Assembly (NCBI GenBank): GCA_038373885.1
Contig: JAWZYV010013175.1
Coordinates: 186,001 to 250,000, forward strand
Source of the DNA: Cheiracanthium punctorium
Taxonomy: Eukaryota; Arthropoda; Arachnida; Araneae; Cheiracanthiidae
Direction: 5' to 3'
DNA: 64,000 nt
A model generated the notes under the pieces. That model did no database searches. It was given only the letters and a program-made list of their open reading frames with translations, and was not told where the DNA came from. Position 1 is the first letter of the stretch. Every line of letters starts with the position of its first letter. Below are positions 1 to 10,683 of this stretch, in pieces. The position numbers and the translations under genes were made by a program.

Positions 1-249
1 AATCTTAAAATTAGTGATTAAGGGATAAATTTTCATTGTAAGAAATAAATTTATTTATAATAAATTGTATAATATGGAGGTTTTTTTATTCTCATGTCAA
101 TTCCAACATTCCTAATTGAATGTTATTCGAACATAAACACACACACACATTCACACATATTTATATACCGGTTTTTCAGCGGGTATCTGGTGACTGGCTA
201 AAATTACACGCGGATATTGTTAAATCTCTCAATTTTTATTGCTCTGTTT

Positions 250-459
250 AAACTGAAAGATCCTGTCAGTTTAAGTTTTTATACTGTCAACCTACAAATA
301 AGTAATAAAATCAGAAAGGTTTGCAAATCTCCCTTTTTTAAAAATAAAAAGTTCAAAGCTTTCTTTTCTTAATAGTAACCCATGGTTGTAGTTTATCATG
401 TATATCACATTCTGTATTTATACAGGGCACGCTCGCAACTCTTGTAATACTGTGATGTT
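250..459. repeat. 210-bp direct repeat, copy 1
   Basis: This block recurs at 2168-2377 in the same orientation. Read by eye, the two copies differ at only three positions in 210. The sequences outside the repeat differ on both sides, so it is a discrete unit and not part of a longer tandem duplication. It begins with an imperfect short inverted repeat (AAACTGA ... TCAGTTT). No coding capacity is visible. It could be two recent insertions of one short dispersed element, or a local duplication. The family is not recognised. Confidence 0.85.
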
Positions 460-732
460 ACAAACAAGGAATTCTTGTATAAAACACGTAAGAGGGTGGA
501 AAAGAGAACCAGGACAGTTCAGAATCACTGACGAATGTGGTGGTATTTGTGTCTTTTGCATGTGCCGGCTAATAATCATTTTAAAATAATAGTAAACTTT
601 TCTACCATGGTTCCTTAAAAACAAATGATCTTTTACTGAAAGCACTTGACTAAATTTGATTATTAATATGATTGATTTTTAAAGTAGGGTTTATATAACT
701 ATTACATGGCTGGCTATTTATGTCTTTATTAA

Positions 733-1202
733 CCCTTTAACCCGCAGTGTTCCCGCTCTAGGAACACTAAACTCTGACGTTTTGTTTGTTGCCAGTCACA
801 AAGAATAGATTTGATTTCTATAAAAATAGTTGTGGGTGACATAACTCCACGAGAATCCTTTACTTTTTAGCACGTCATTTCCCGTAAAAAAATTGTCACG
901 ATTATTTTTAACAGCACTGACATCTGCTGAAAATTGGAAGAATGCGAGAACAGATGGATAGATTGTCCAATACTGAAGAAAGGCCAGCTATTGCCATCGC
1001 TCGACTTAACTACCAGCAAGATGGCGGACGATCGAAACGTTCATCGCGGCGAGAGATCTAGAGACCCTTTTTTGACGCAGCTGGCTGTGCCACACAGCGA
1101 TGAACGTTTCGGTCAACGAACGCCATCTTGTTGGTAGTTAAGTCGAGCGATGGCAACGGCTGCTATTTTTTCAGCATTGGGAAAGGGTTGCGCCTCAAAG
1201 GG
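733..1202. mobile_element. piggyBac-type MITE, family A, copy 1
   Basis: The element is bounded by perfect TTAA sites (729-732 and 1203-1206), the invariant target of piggyBac transposons. Its ends are CCCTTT and AAAGGG. It is 470 bp long with no transposase. A diverged second copy lies at 62416-62779. The interior, about 995-1153, is a long imperfect inverted repeat: a segment containing GCTCGACTTAACTACCAGC returns in reverse complement about 100 bp later. The TTAA flank and ends are seen directly; membership of the piggyBac superfamily is inferred from them. Confidence 0.8.
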
Positions 1203-1218
1203 TTAAAGTGATTATTAA

Positions 1219-1495
1219 CCCATTTGTGCCCAGATATTTTTGCGGCTTTCTTCAATTTGTGCTAATACCAGCAATAATAGATACATTTTTGATGTCAACT
1301 TCTTGAACAAGGGATGATTTCTTTTAAAATCATTGTGTATAGAAATTAAAATGTCAACATCCTTATGGTTCATGTTAAAATATTTTGTGCAGTTGAGATT
1401 CAACGCTGGCGAATAAAAGCTAGGAAAAATAAATAACGTTTTTAACTGATAGCGAAAATACCGTCCCAAAAAAAGGGGTACTAGGCATTAATGGG
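1219..1495. mobile_element. piggyBac-type MITE, family B, copy 1
   Basis: A 277-bp unit lies between TTAA sites at 1215-1218 and 1496-1499. Its ends CCCATT and AATGGG form short terminal inverted repeats. It sits only 16 bp beyond the end of family A copy 1. A diverged relative is found in reverse orientation near 52233-52510. It has no transposase. The minus-strand open frame across it is also partly open in the other copy, but it resembles no protein I know and is probably a by-product of shared ancestry. Confidence 0.75.
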
Positions 1496-2167
1496 TTAAC
1501 AGGTGAATGAAAACACCGTTTCTGTCACTGCATTGATATGTTTTTTGAGCCGTTTTGGTTCCCTATACCACCTATTACATGCATTTTACCTAGTTTTGAA
1601 TCACCCTGTGTATAAATTGTTTATTATAGTCAAAAACAGGAAAAATACATGGAGTATGAGGTAAGTTTTCTCATTTGTTGTACGTTTATAAATAACTCTA
1701 CAAGTTACAAAATAAATACAATTAAAATCCTATAAAGTGGCCATGTGTTGTTTTATACTCACGCTATCTTGAAACAACAGGAAGCACTTTCTAATCTTGA
1801 AAATCCACTTTTTTTTAAATTCAAACTCGGCATGAGACAACCTAACCCGTAGTGGGATAGGTTTTCACAGGTACTTGGTTGTTTCATAAGCCTATTGCAC
1901 AATATAATTAAAGTATAGGTATTTAAAAAAATCTTGTATTGATCTCTACACCTTGGTGTTTCCCCAACAGGAGCTGAAAGTTGAAGACTTTGCACTACAT
2001 TGTTTATATGATGGATGTATATATTGTTGTTGGTGTTAAATGCAAAATTGCAGTTTTTCATGTCATTGGACAGCAAACGCTACCTGAACTTTGTTCCAGT
2101 CTCATCAGTATCAGGATGTATTATTTTCTGTATTTTCCTACGAAGAGTTTCGCAGAACTCTTGCCTA

Positions 2168-2377
2168 AAACTGAAAGATCCTGTCAGTTTAAGTTCTTAT
2201 ACTGTCAACCTACAAATAAGTAATAAAATCAGAAAGGTTTGCAAATCCCCCTTTTTTAAAAATAAAAAGTTCAAAGCTTTCTTTTCTTAATAGTAACCCA
2301 TGGTTGTAGTTTATCATGTATATCGCATTCTGTATTTATACAGGGCACGCTCGCAACTCTTGTAATACTGTGATGTT
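2168..2377. repeat. 210-bp direct repeat, copy 2
   Basis: Near-identical to 250-459 and in the same orientation, starting 1,918 bp downstream. The three differences are single substitutions. The interval between the copies contains the two TTAA-flanked MITEs. Confidence 0.85.
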
Positions 2378-5300
2378 CAGGATATGATCAGATCATCGAT
2401 CTTAAGATCACTGAAATTACCATTTTTCTCGTCACAAGCAATTATTATCGGTTATGCCTATCTATTTTAATGAAATATACATTTCATTGCTTAACATGTT
2501 AAAATAAATTCTGTCATCTTGCAGTTATCGCAATAAAGGATCACGTTTCATTATGTCCAATATGATACACTTTCTAATATGTATAAACATCTATTATAGT
2601 GCATACGTTTTTACTCTGCAATACTGAAATGTATTTTATTATCCTCTTTCCTTTAATAATCATTTTTTGCTTCAATAAAATATTTTCTATAATGTGGTAT
2701 TTACCCTGACGTAGGTTGTACCATCGATATATATATATATACATCTAAAATAGTTGTTGATACTACTATAAATAATTATCATTGAGTAGCCTCCAAGCTG
2801 TAAAAAATATAATTTTGATACAAACATGTTCGAGTGACAAACAAAAGTAGATCTAGATGTCTTAGGTCATTAGGATCATGTCTTTTCGTATGTGCTTTCT
2901 TTCTCCACCACTAACCTAGATAAATGAACTCAAGCAAGACTATTGTCTCAAGCATGGTGTAACAAAACTCTTTTACGATTTTATTTATTTTTTCAATGAG
3001 TTGCAAAAAAACCTAATGTTTTTCAAAATTTATTGAAAATGTGAATAAAAAATTCGCAGATATCATCTTTGTGAATTACTTTTCTAATTGCATGAATTAT
3101 GCATTAAGTAAGTAACTGGGATTTAGAAATATTTTGTCATGTTGAATGCATAAAATTTATCACAGACAAACATGTCCAAAAGTGATTATGACTCAAAATA
3201 CATTTAAAATGTATTCTTCTCAGTTTTATGAATGGTATGCAGTGTCATAAGCATCCATTTTACAATTCTGATTTCGAAGATTACAAAAATGCCTTTTTAG
3301 TTATCTTTAAATACACTGATCTGGAAAAGAAAAAAATATATATATACTTTTTCTATCACATACTATTCCAGTTGATTCTTACATAAAATTGTCGCTACTA
3401 TTAGAATATGACTACCACTTTCCCACTTTATTCCATTACCCACCATTTTATACTGATGCACCTTACTCAGTTTTTTGCTGTTCGGAAATTTCAAGGCTGG
3501 GAATTTTGAAGTTTCGGAGAAAAATTATTTTAACTCTTAATTGTTTTCTGGGGTTGTACATAGGCAAAAGTATCTAAAATAACTGCATTTATAGTAAAGG
3601 GGAAGATTATGAGGAATTTATCTCCTTAATGTAAAAAAATAATCTATTTTTCAAGAGGCTGGAAACTGGAATGTATGGAAAATAAATGAAAAATCTGGAA
3701 AAAAAAATGGTTTTCATTGAATGTTTTAAAATAAAATGTGAAAATCCTTCCTTTACATAAATGCTACGGTTTCAGAAACTTTCACTTACGTAGCTCCTTA
3801 GAAAATATTTGCAGTTTTAAGAAATCCATTCCACGACCCTCCAAATTGAATGCATGACCATTAAGTTACCGAATAGGGGAAAATTTGAGAATGCGTCTTT
3901 ACAAACCGGTGGCACCTCGAAAGGACCTTTTTCAAAGAACAATTGTAGGTCATATACATATTTCTAGACACTTTAAAATGAATAACGATCATTTTTTTTG
4001 TGGAAGTAGCTCCGTGAATACTAAAATGTAGGTTTGTCTAATGATTGTATTAGAAGTTGAGCCGCAAAAACCTGCTAGGCAGTATTCTTAGAATTTTTGT
4101 AAAAAGGAGAGCTAAATAATACACTAAAAAGGAACCTCTGTTTTATTTACATGTCTATTAACTTGATAATTAAGAATGACAATATATTCGCCCCGAGTGT
4201 GTTATACAATTTTTAATATCAAAAATTAGAATTCCACAGGATAAAATCTGCGATTGAAGTATCGTTTAATATACTTGTTTACGAAAATTAGGACTAAGAT
4301 AAAGATAAGAGCTCAGCTCACACACGCAGTGAAATCAGCAACTTTTCAGGAGCACAAGAATCAGACCTGCATGGAGCATTCAGGGTACCAATTGCTTGTT
4401 GGGCCATTTTGCAAAGGTATTTCTGGTTCGAGCGTCCTTCTCCGACAGCTTCTTTTTTTAATTTATCGCCATAATCTGGATTTTTTAGCCAAATCTCCTT
4501 CGAAATCCTTTCTCCCATATTTCTGTTCTGGGGTGTTGTAATTGCAGGCCGCAATTGCACACTGGCTGAAGATTCCGGTTGGTCCCATCGAATTTTCGAT
4601 TCCACATCTCGTCCAAAAACTTTTCCGGGCCTTGGTTTTTTGAATCTGCTTCTTGCGCTAATCAATCAGATTCAGTCCCCTGCATCTCCTTGAGGTATAA
4701 TGAACTTCGTTTCTTTTTTTAAAGGTGTTCTTTTATATTTGCAATGTCGTCTCTGCAGGCAATCTGGATTCGTCCCAACTTCCTATCATCTGTATGGACC
4801 TGTGGCATGGGAAAAACATCTTGTGAATATTTAAAAGTTCTAGCACCTTAACCTTTACGCTGACAAAATCTTTTCAACTCTCCCTTTGACTAAGCATTTA
4901 AGAGCTGTTTGTCCGTATATGGCCATGTAAATTTGTGATTACATTTCCAAAAACAATTTCTTCACAAAAAACATTAAAATTGGTTGTATTTCGTTTATGT
5001 TTACGTATTTTTTATCGCAATCACAATATATTGAAAATAAGTACTCATTAAAAATATTAAATCGCTTATAGTTTTGAAACGTGTTTTTGATTTCAGTATA
5101 AAAGTAATATTATTAAGAAATACCTTCTTAAATTATATGAACGATAATTTCTCTGACTAAATTTCCTAGGTTGGAAGAGCTGAGCTGCATATGGGTCATA
5201 TTTTCCAATTTTACATGATCGAACTACATCATTTCCTGTCATAAACTACATTTACATAAAAATGTAAATAAATAATTGTAGTAATTTAGATAGAAATTTA

Positions 5301-6496
5301 TAAAAAAATGTAACAATACCCTTTTTTATATCAAAAAGTATATTAAAAATACAAAATGCAAAAAAAAATAATAATAATAATAGTAATTGGACGATATGAC
5401 CCAAGTGTAAAAACAAAATTTACTCTTAATAAACAGTCCTTTCAAAAACACCATAAATATATTTATATAATTAAATAAATTGTTCTGCAAATTTTCATTG
5501 AAATTCAAATTTTTAAGCATGTGAAACATTTACATTTTAATGCTACCTGTAATCTTAGCTAGGAGATTTTTTAAAAAAATATTAAAGTACAATGTGAGGA
5601 ATATTCCACTACACTATTAAAGTAATTAATTAAAATATTTTAATTGTAATAAATTATATTCTTCAGCTTTTTCTTAAACAGTAAAATAGTAACTTTTTAG
5701 AGCAATTTACATTTAAAATGCGGGTCATGTAATCGCAGAGAATTGCTATACCTTCACAGAAGCTGATTAAATTTTGACATACAACTTGATTATTATATGT
5801 AAAATAGGACATTTATCTTCCATTCCAGCACGCTGTGTAAAATTTGGAGAAAAAAAGTCGTTTCAATTACTTTTTTCGTGTACTTTTGTGAGTTTTTAGG
5901 CATTCAAAAGAAGAAAATATTATTAGAATTGCTAATTTAATTTAAGATCCTTGTTCAGTTAGAGCAACTAAATGACATCGTTTTGTTTGTTTGGTTTCAA
6001 ACATTCCTAATTGCAAATTAGAAAAACAGAAATAATGCCTTTAAGAATTTCACTACTTGTTATTGTTCTTTTATGTTATTTTTACATATCACTGCAAGTC
6101 ATTTTTTTCGTTTTCGTAAAAATCCTTTAAATGCACTTAGTGAAAGTATTAATAAACGTTTCACGTTTATGTCATATAAATATTTAACTTTTCTAAAATT
6201 GTAATTACTTAAGATGTTTTAGTTCCTATTTTATTAAAAATGTAGTCGAAACATAAACTGAGCTTTTATAACTAGATTAACTGAATAGTGATACATTGTA
6301 AAAATGTAAGGTAATGAAATATCTCTGGAGGAAAGACGCTTGAATTGGTTTTGCATAGTTTAAAACATTTTTCTGGTGAAGTCTTAATTGTAGCACATAT
6401 AGGACTTTTCAAAATTACAAAAATAAAACGGTAACTATGTTTAATGGCATGAATACGTCACTGAAAATTTTGTCTGCAGCATCAAATATAGGGAAG
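2378..6496. other. AT-rich DNA without a supported gene
   Basis: No open frame here has recognisable domains. A short (TA)n tract lies at 2726-2741. The only stretch that stands out in composition is the minus-strand open frame at 4318-4665, listed separately. Confidence 0.5.
4318..4665 (-). CDS. unrecognised 115-aa open frame
   Basis: This minus-strand frame has balanced, charged composition (many R, K, E, Q) and lies in sequence less AT-rich than its surroundings. I recognise no domain. There is no signal peptide or membrane segment. Upstream on the minus strand the frame is closed by stops, and no convincing splice structure is visible. It could be an old exon or processed-gene remnant, part of an unrecognised transposon, or a chance frame. 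It is listed because it is the least random-looking open frame outside the transposons. Confidence 0.2.
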   Translation of the reverse strand: MISARSRFKKPRPGKVFGRDVESKIRWDQPESSASVQLRPAITTPQNRNMGERISKEIWLKNPDYGDKLKKEAVGEGRSNQKYLCKMAQQAIGTLNAPCRSDSCAPEKLLISLRV

Positions 6497-7623
6497 GTGA
6501 CCTAAAATGATCCCCTTAAAGGAGAAATAACATAAATGTTCAAATAAAATTTTGGGTCTCTGCTAATATGTTTTACACTATAGTTTGCATTATAAACATA
6601 GTTTGATATTAACCAGCATTAAGTAAGGGAAAAATAGAATTTTGAAAAAGTGTTGAATGGATCATTTTACCCTCACATATAGTCCTTCATTTGAATATAA
6701 TCGTAAAGTGTCTTTTAACGGCAAAATGAAAGATGCAAAAGTTATTATTACTGTACATAATGAAATAAAATCTTTTACAACAAAATAACATGTATATTTT
6801 ATTTTATGAAAATATTTAAATGAAAATGTGTCACAAACAAATAAGAACGCGTCTTTTTCTCGATGTGCCTGATTCCGTTTCCTTTGGCAGCTGTAGGACA
6901 TCGCGTGGCTAAAAAAGAAAGATTTGAGATAGACACCTATTTTGATAACGATTGAGAGGCTGCCACAATGGCCAAGACCCGGTAATGAATTTTCTTTAGT
7001 CGATGGATCATTCGATCCGCCAAAACGGCTGCCTATTTTAAGTGAGATTACTGAATGACGCCGAGAAGTACAACAAACATGCCAAATGTAATTCCCATAA
7101 AAAATATACTCCATTCAGTAAACCAAGTCATATTTTGTACATGAAAGACTGTATATCTAAATAAATAGGAAAATTAGTGATTGCCTTGTAACAGATTTTA
7201 TGAAAGACCCAATTTTTTGAAAAATTCTATTTAATGCTGGGATCGCTTGAATATATATTCTTCTTCATTTTACACATTTAGAATCTGTGTTACCTGGTAG
7301 ATATCGCTACGCAAGAAAACATATGTCGATCGTCAGAAAAAACACTCAAAGTTCTGGTGTTAAAAGATAAAATAAATAAAACGTTTTCCAAAAACACACA
7401 TAAAATGATTCTTACGGGATGGTACGTTCGTTTCAACTGAAAGATTCTCGGTCTTCGTTAGCCATCATAGTTAGTCTCACGGAACAGTGGGAACTGAAAG
7501 ATGAACAAAAGCAAAAGTGATCAGCTTGTTGCCACTTGGAAAAAAGAAAAATCGAGAAAACCACGGAGATTTTGAATGACAACGTGACAGATCATTATGA
7601 CCGTTGAGATCATTTTAGGTCAC
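6497..7623. mobile_element. candidate 1.13-kb element with 16-bp perfect inverted ends
   Basis: GTGACCTAAAATGATC at 6497-6512 recurs as an exact reverse complement at 7608-7623. The interval has a moderately GC-rich core (about 6850-7060) unlike the neighbouring DNA, and a part-match to the repeat motif near 6659-6672. A 150-codon minus-strand frame (6662-7114) crosses the core but shows no known domain. No clear target-site duplication is visible. A non-autonomous DNA transposon is the inference; a chance inverted repeat is less likely but not excluded. Confidence 0.45.
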
Positions 7624-9982
7624 TGGAGAATTCTTCTAAATTAAAAAAATGTTTCGACGATACAACCTTATTGCAGTAACTATCTTCACAAATTTAAAAA
7701 TCACACACTTTAGGACAGTGCATCGTTGCTGAGAAAATTTTCCAACTTTTATTATACTTATGTCGAAAATGAAAAGTTCTCAACACTTATATATGATGTT
7801 TAAAAAATCATTTGCACGGCAACTAACACACCAGTGTAAGTTCATAATAAGATACAATTAATTAATTACCAAAAAACGTAATTGTATATGTTAATTTCTT
7901 GGCTCTTACTGAAAATCTCATTTAATGTTTAAACAATAATCTTTTAAATGCGATATTATTTGAATATTTTCAAATGGAGAAGCATTCTGGATCAAATAGT
8001 TTTGACTTCATTATTGACAGATTATTTAAAATTGTTTTCAAAGAAGGTAAGTTTTTTTTAATAAAATAAGTATCGATTAACACTTGAATCTTGTAAACAA
8101 TATGTTTGTGGTTTTCTAGATATTTCACTAATCTATGTTTCAAAATTTTGTATAAATTAAATATTTAGCTGCTACTTACTACATGCAAGAGATATACTTA
8201 ATAATTTTTACCACTATATTTTAACTTGTTTTTGTCTGGTAGTTGAAGCCAGGAGGATTCCTGCCAAAACCATTAATGAGTTTTTTGATGTTTGGCTTCC
8301 CAGACTGATGTGGCATGGCTCCAAACATTTTTAGATTTATGATGTTAATTAATTTTGATGTAGTCACACATTATAACTTAAATTCTTATATTGAGTTCTA
8401 TAGTGATATAATTTTATTTGCTTTCAACATGTATATTTTTGACAACTTTTTAATAGCAATTTTACTTTAGCATCTATAAATTTATCACTCATGACATGAC
8501 ATTTAAATTTTAAATGAGCGTGACAGAGAGAGTTATTTTTTATATATTAATATGTTATTTAAGTGAATAACTTTCGATAGTATGATAAACTTTGGAATGA
8601 AATTTCGCTAAATGATATTTCATTTTCACTCCAATATATAAACATGACATATTAAAAGCAACAGTAGTAATCTATTTTGCAAATTTAGAGCTTAAAATTA
8701 CTGAAATGCACACATAAGAGGGAATAATGAATATACACATGATTCTGATCATATAAAGCCTTAATATTTCGTTCAGAAAGACTGGGCCCAGCACATGAAA
8801 AGCTTCTTAGGAGTCAAGGTTATTCAATTATTTCCATATATTGTGTAAGGGACCAGTTTACGTAAGACTATATGACTATATTTATCAGTTTTATTTCTTT
8901 ATAGTCTTATTCACATTATTTCGGCACGTTTTCTGGTGATGATAAGTTACGGACAAACTGAGGTCTTAGTCAACTGGAGCAACTTGGCTTAGCAGTCGTA
9001 TCTCCAATTTGAGAGTTTCAATCAAATGGCTGCAAAGAGTGCTGAGAAAAAAACAGAGTACTTGATTTGACAGTCTAATGTTTAGAACAGATCAGTGTTA
9101 CAGAATATCTAGTTGGAAGAAAAGTTCAGGTGGAAAGCTTTGCAGGTAGGCTTTGGTGTAAAGAATTGACAGCAAAGGTAGCGATAATGGCTCTTGGACA
9201 TTTCCTACTTGGTTGTGTATAGTCGAAGGAATCTTTCCGAGATTATATCGTTAAATAGTTTGTTGATGGTGGTGAAGAATTTAGTTGCAGTGTCCAGGAT
9301 ATGCTCTTAAAGAGTTCTAAGTCCTTCCTAACTAAGCGTTTGAAATGAAATTATGTATATTCTTTCTTTTTTTTCTAAGAATCACGAGATTTTGGAACAT
9401 AAATACATTTTAAAAATCTAATTTATGTCAATCACTTCAAAATTTGTAGAATGTCTCAAGCCGTAATATACACAGGAGTAATGGGTAAATCTGTATCATT
9501 AACGAAACTTTCAGGGAAAATTCTTAAAAATAAAAAATTTGGCAGGATGCGTTATTCTTCGAAATTTTTTTGTTGTGAAGTTCCATGTTGAAAAATTATT
9601 TCAGAAAGATTAATAACAGGTACCGTTTTTTTTTCATTAATTACTATTATAGAGCAGCTAAATAAGAATCAACCTGGACACTGTCAAGCATCAATGAGTT
9701 TATTTTAATCTGTGTACAAAGAGAGAGATCATGCTGGTACGAACAGCATCCTTAAGTATACCGCTTTATTTTAAGCGGTTTATTGGTATTTGCAGTATGA
9801 GCTCAGAAGGAGCAGCGAAAGTGGCCATCGATAGATCAATAGTTCTTTACATGAGTTTTTTGTTATGATAGTCCAGTTTTCTCGAGTACACGTATGGTGC
9901 TAGCCCATAAAGTATCGCAAGATGTTTTTGTTGCTGAGTTAATTATAATAATAATAAAAGTATCTGAATGAAGAAATGTTAT
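7624..9982. other. AT-rich DNA, nothing supported
   Basis: No coding region or structured repeat is supported. TGGCTTAGCAG at 8985-8995 matches a pol III A box, but the B-box candidate is poor and too close, so it is not called. Confidence 0.45.
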
Positions 9983-10683
9983 ATCCATGAACTGTGATTT
10001 AAACTTCCGTTTTAAGAAAAGTCACACACATTTTTCATTCACTCTTTCTTTCTTTCATGGTACAGTTTATTTATGCAACTCCAAAAATATAAAACTTTTT
10101 CTTTTAAAAGTAACAGTGTCTGTAGAAAATAAACCCAACTAATGTTCAGTACCCAACTATAAACCCAACTAATAATCAATAAACCCAACTAATGTTTTCT
10201 CAACTAATGTTCCCTTTCTGTAACATTATTTAATTATTTTACGTTACTTTAATTTCTTGCTTGTCTTTTAACCGAATGTCTTCTTTTTATTAATTTCAAT
10301 CTTTCTACTTCATTTTTCTGTTTGTAATCACTCTGGATATCGTATATTTTATTATTTTTTTGCCTCAAATTTTGCTTTCTTACTTCTCTGTAAATTGATG
10401 AATTTACTTATAAACAAGGATAATCTTTTGCAACCATTCGTAAAGTGCATATAGTTATTTCTCTTTTTTCCCATTTTGTAATCAAAACCATGGCCATTGA
10501 TTGTTTCAATTGCTTAAAAGATATTTTTTGGGTTTATTTTCTACAGACACTGTTACTTTTAAAAGAAAAAGTTTTATATTTTTGGAGTTGCATAAATAAA
10601 CTGTACCATGAAAGACAGAAAGAGTGAATGAAAAATGTGTGTGACTTTTCTTAAAACGGAAGTTTAAATTACAGTTCATGGAT
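9983..10683. repeat. Long inverted repeat, 156-bp arms
   Basis: The left arm (9983-10138) and right arm (10527-10683) are nearly perfect reverse complements, separated by about 390 bp. The spacer starts with an irregular tandem of the motif AAACCCAACTAAT (about 10131-10205). A transcript across this region could form a long near-perfect duplex. There is no coding content. It may be a foldback transposon or a local inverted duplication; no target-site duplication was recognised. Confidence 0.85.
10131..10205. repeat. Short irregular tandem (AAACCCAACTAAT motif)
   Basis: The motif AAACCCAACTAAT or close variants occurs about four times with short variable spacers, at the inner edge of the left inverted-repeat arm. 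Confidence 0.6.

Noticed and set aside
6662..7114. 150-aa minus-strand frame inside the inverted-end element
   Set aside because: No domain or family resemblance; it may be a by-product of the element's composition.
8985..9024. A-box TGGCTTAGCAG with a nearby B-box-like sequence, as a tRNA gene
   Set aside because: The B box is poor, the spacing is too short and no cloverleaf can be drawn.
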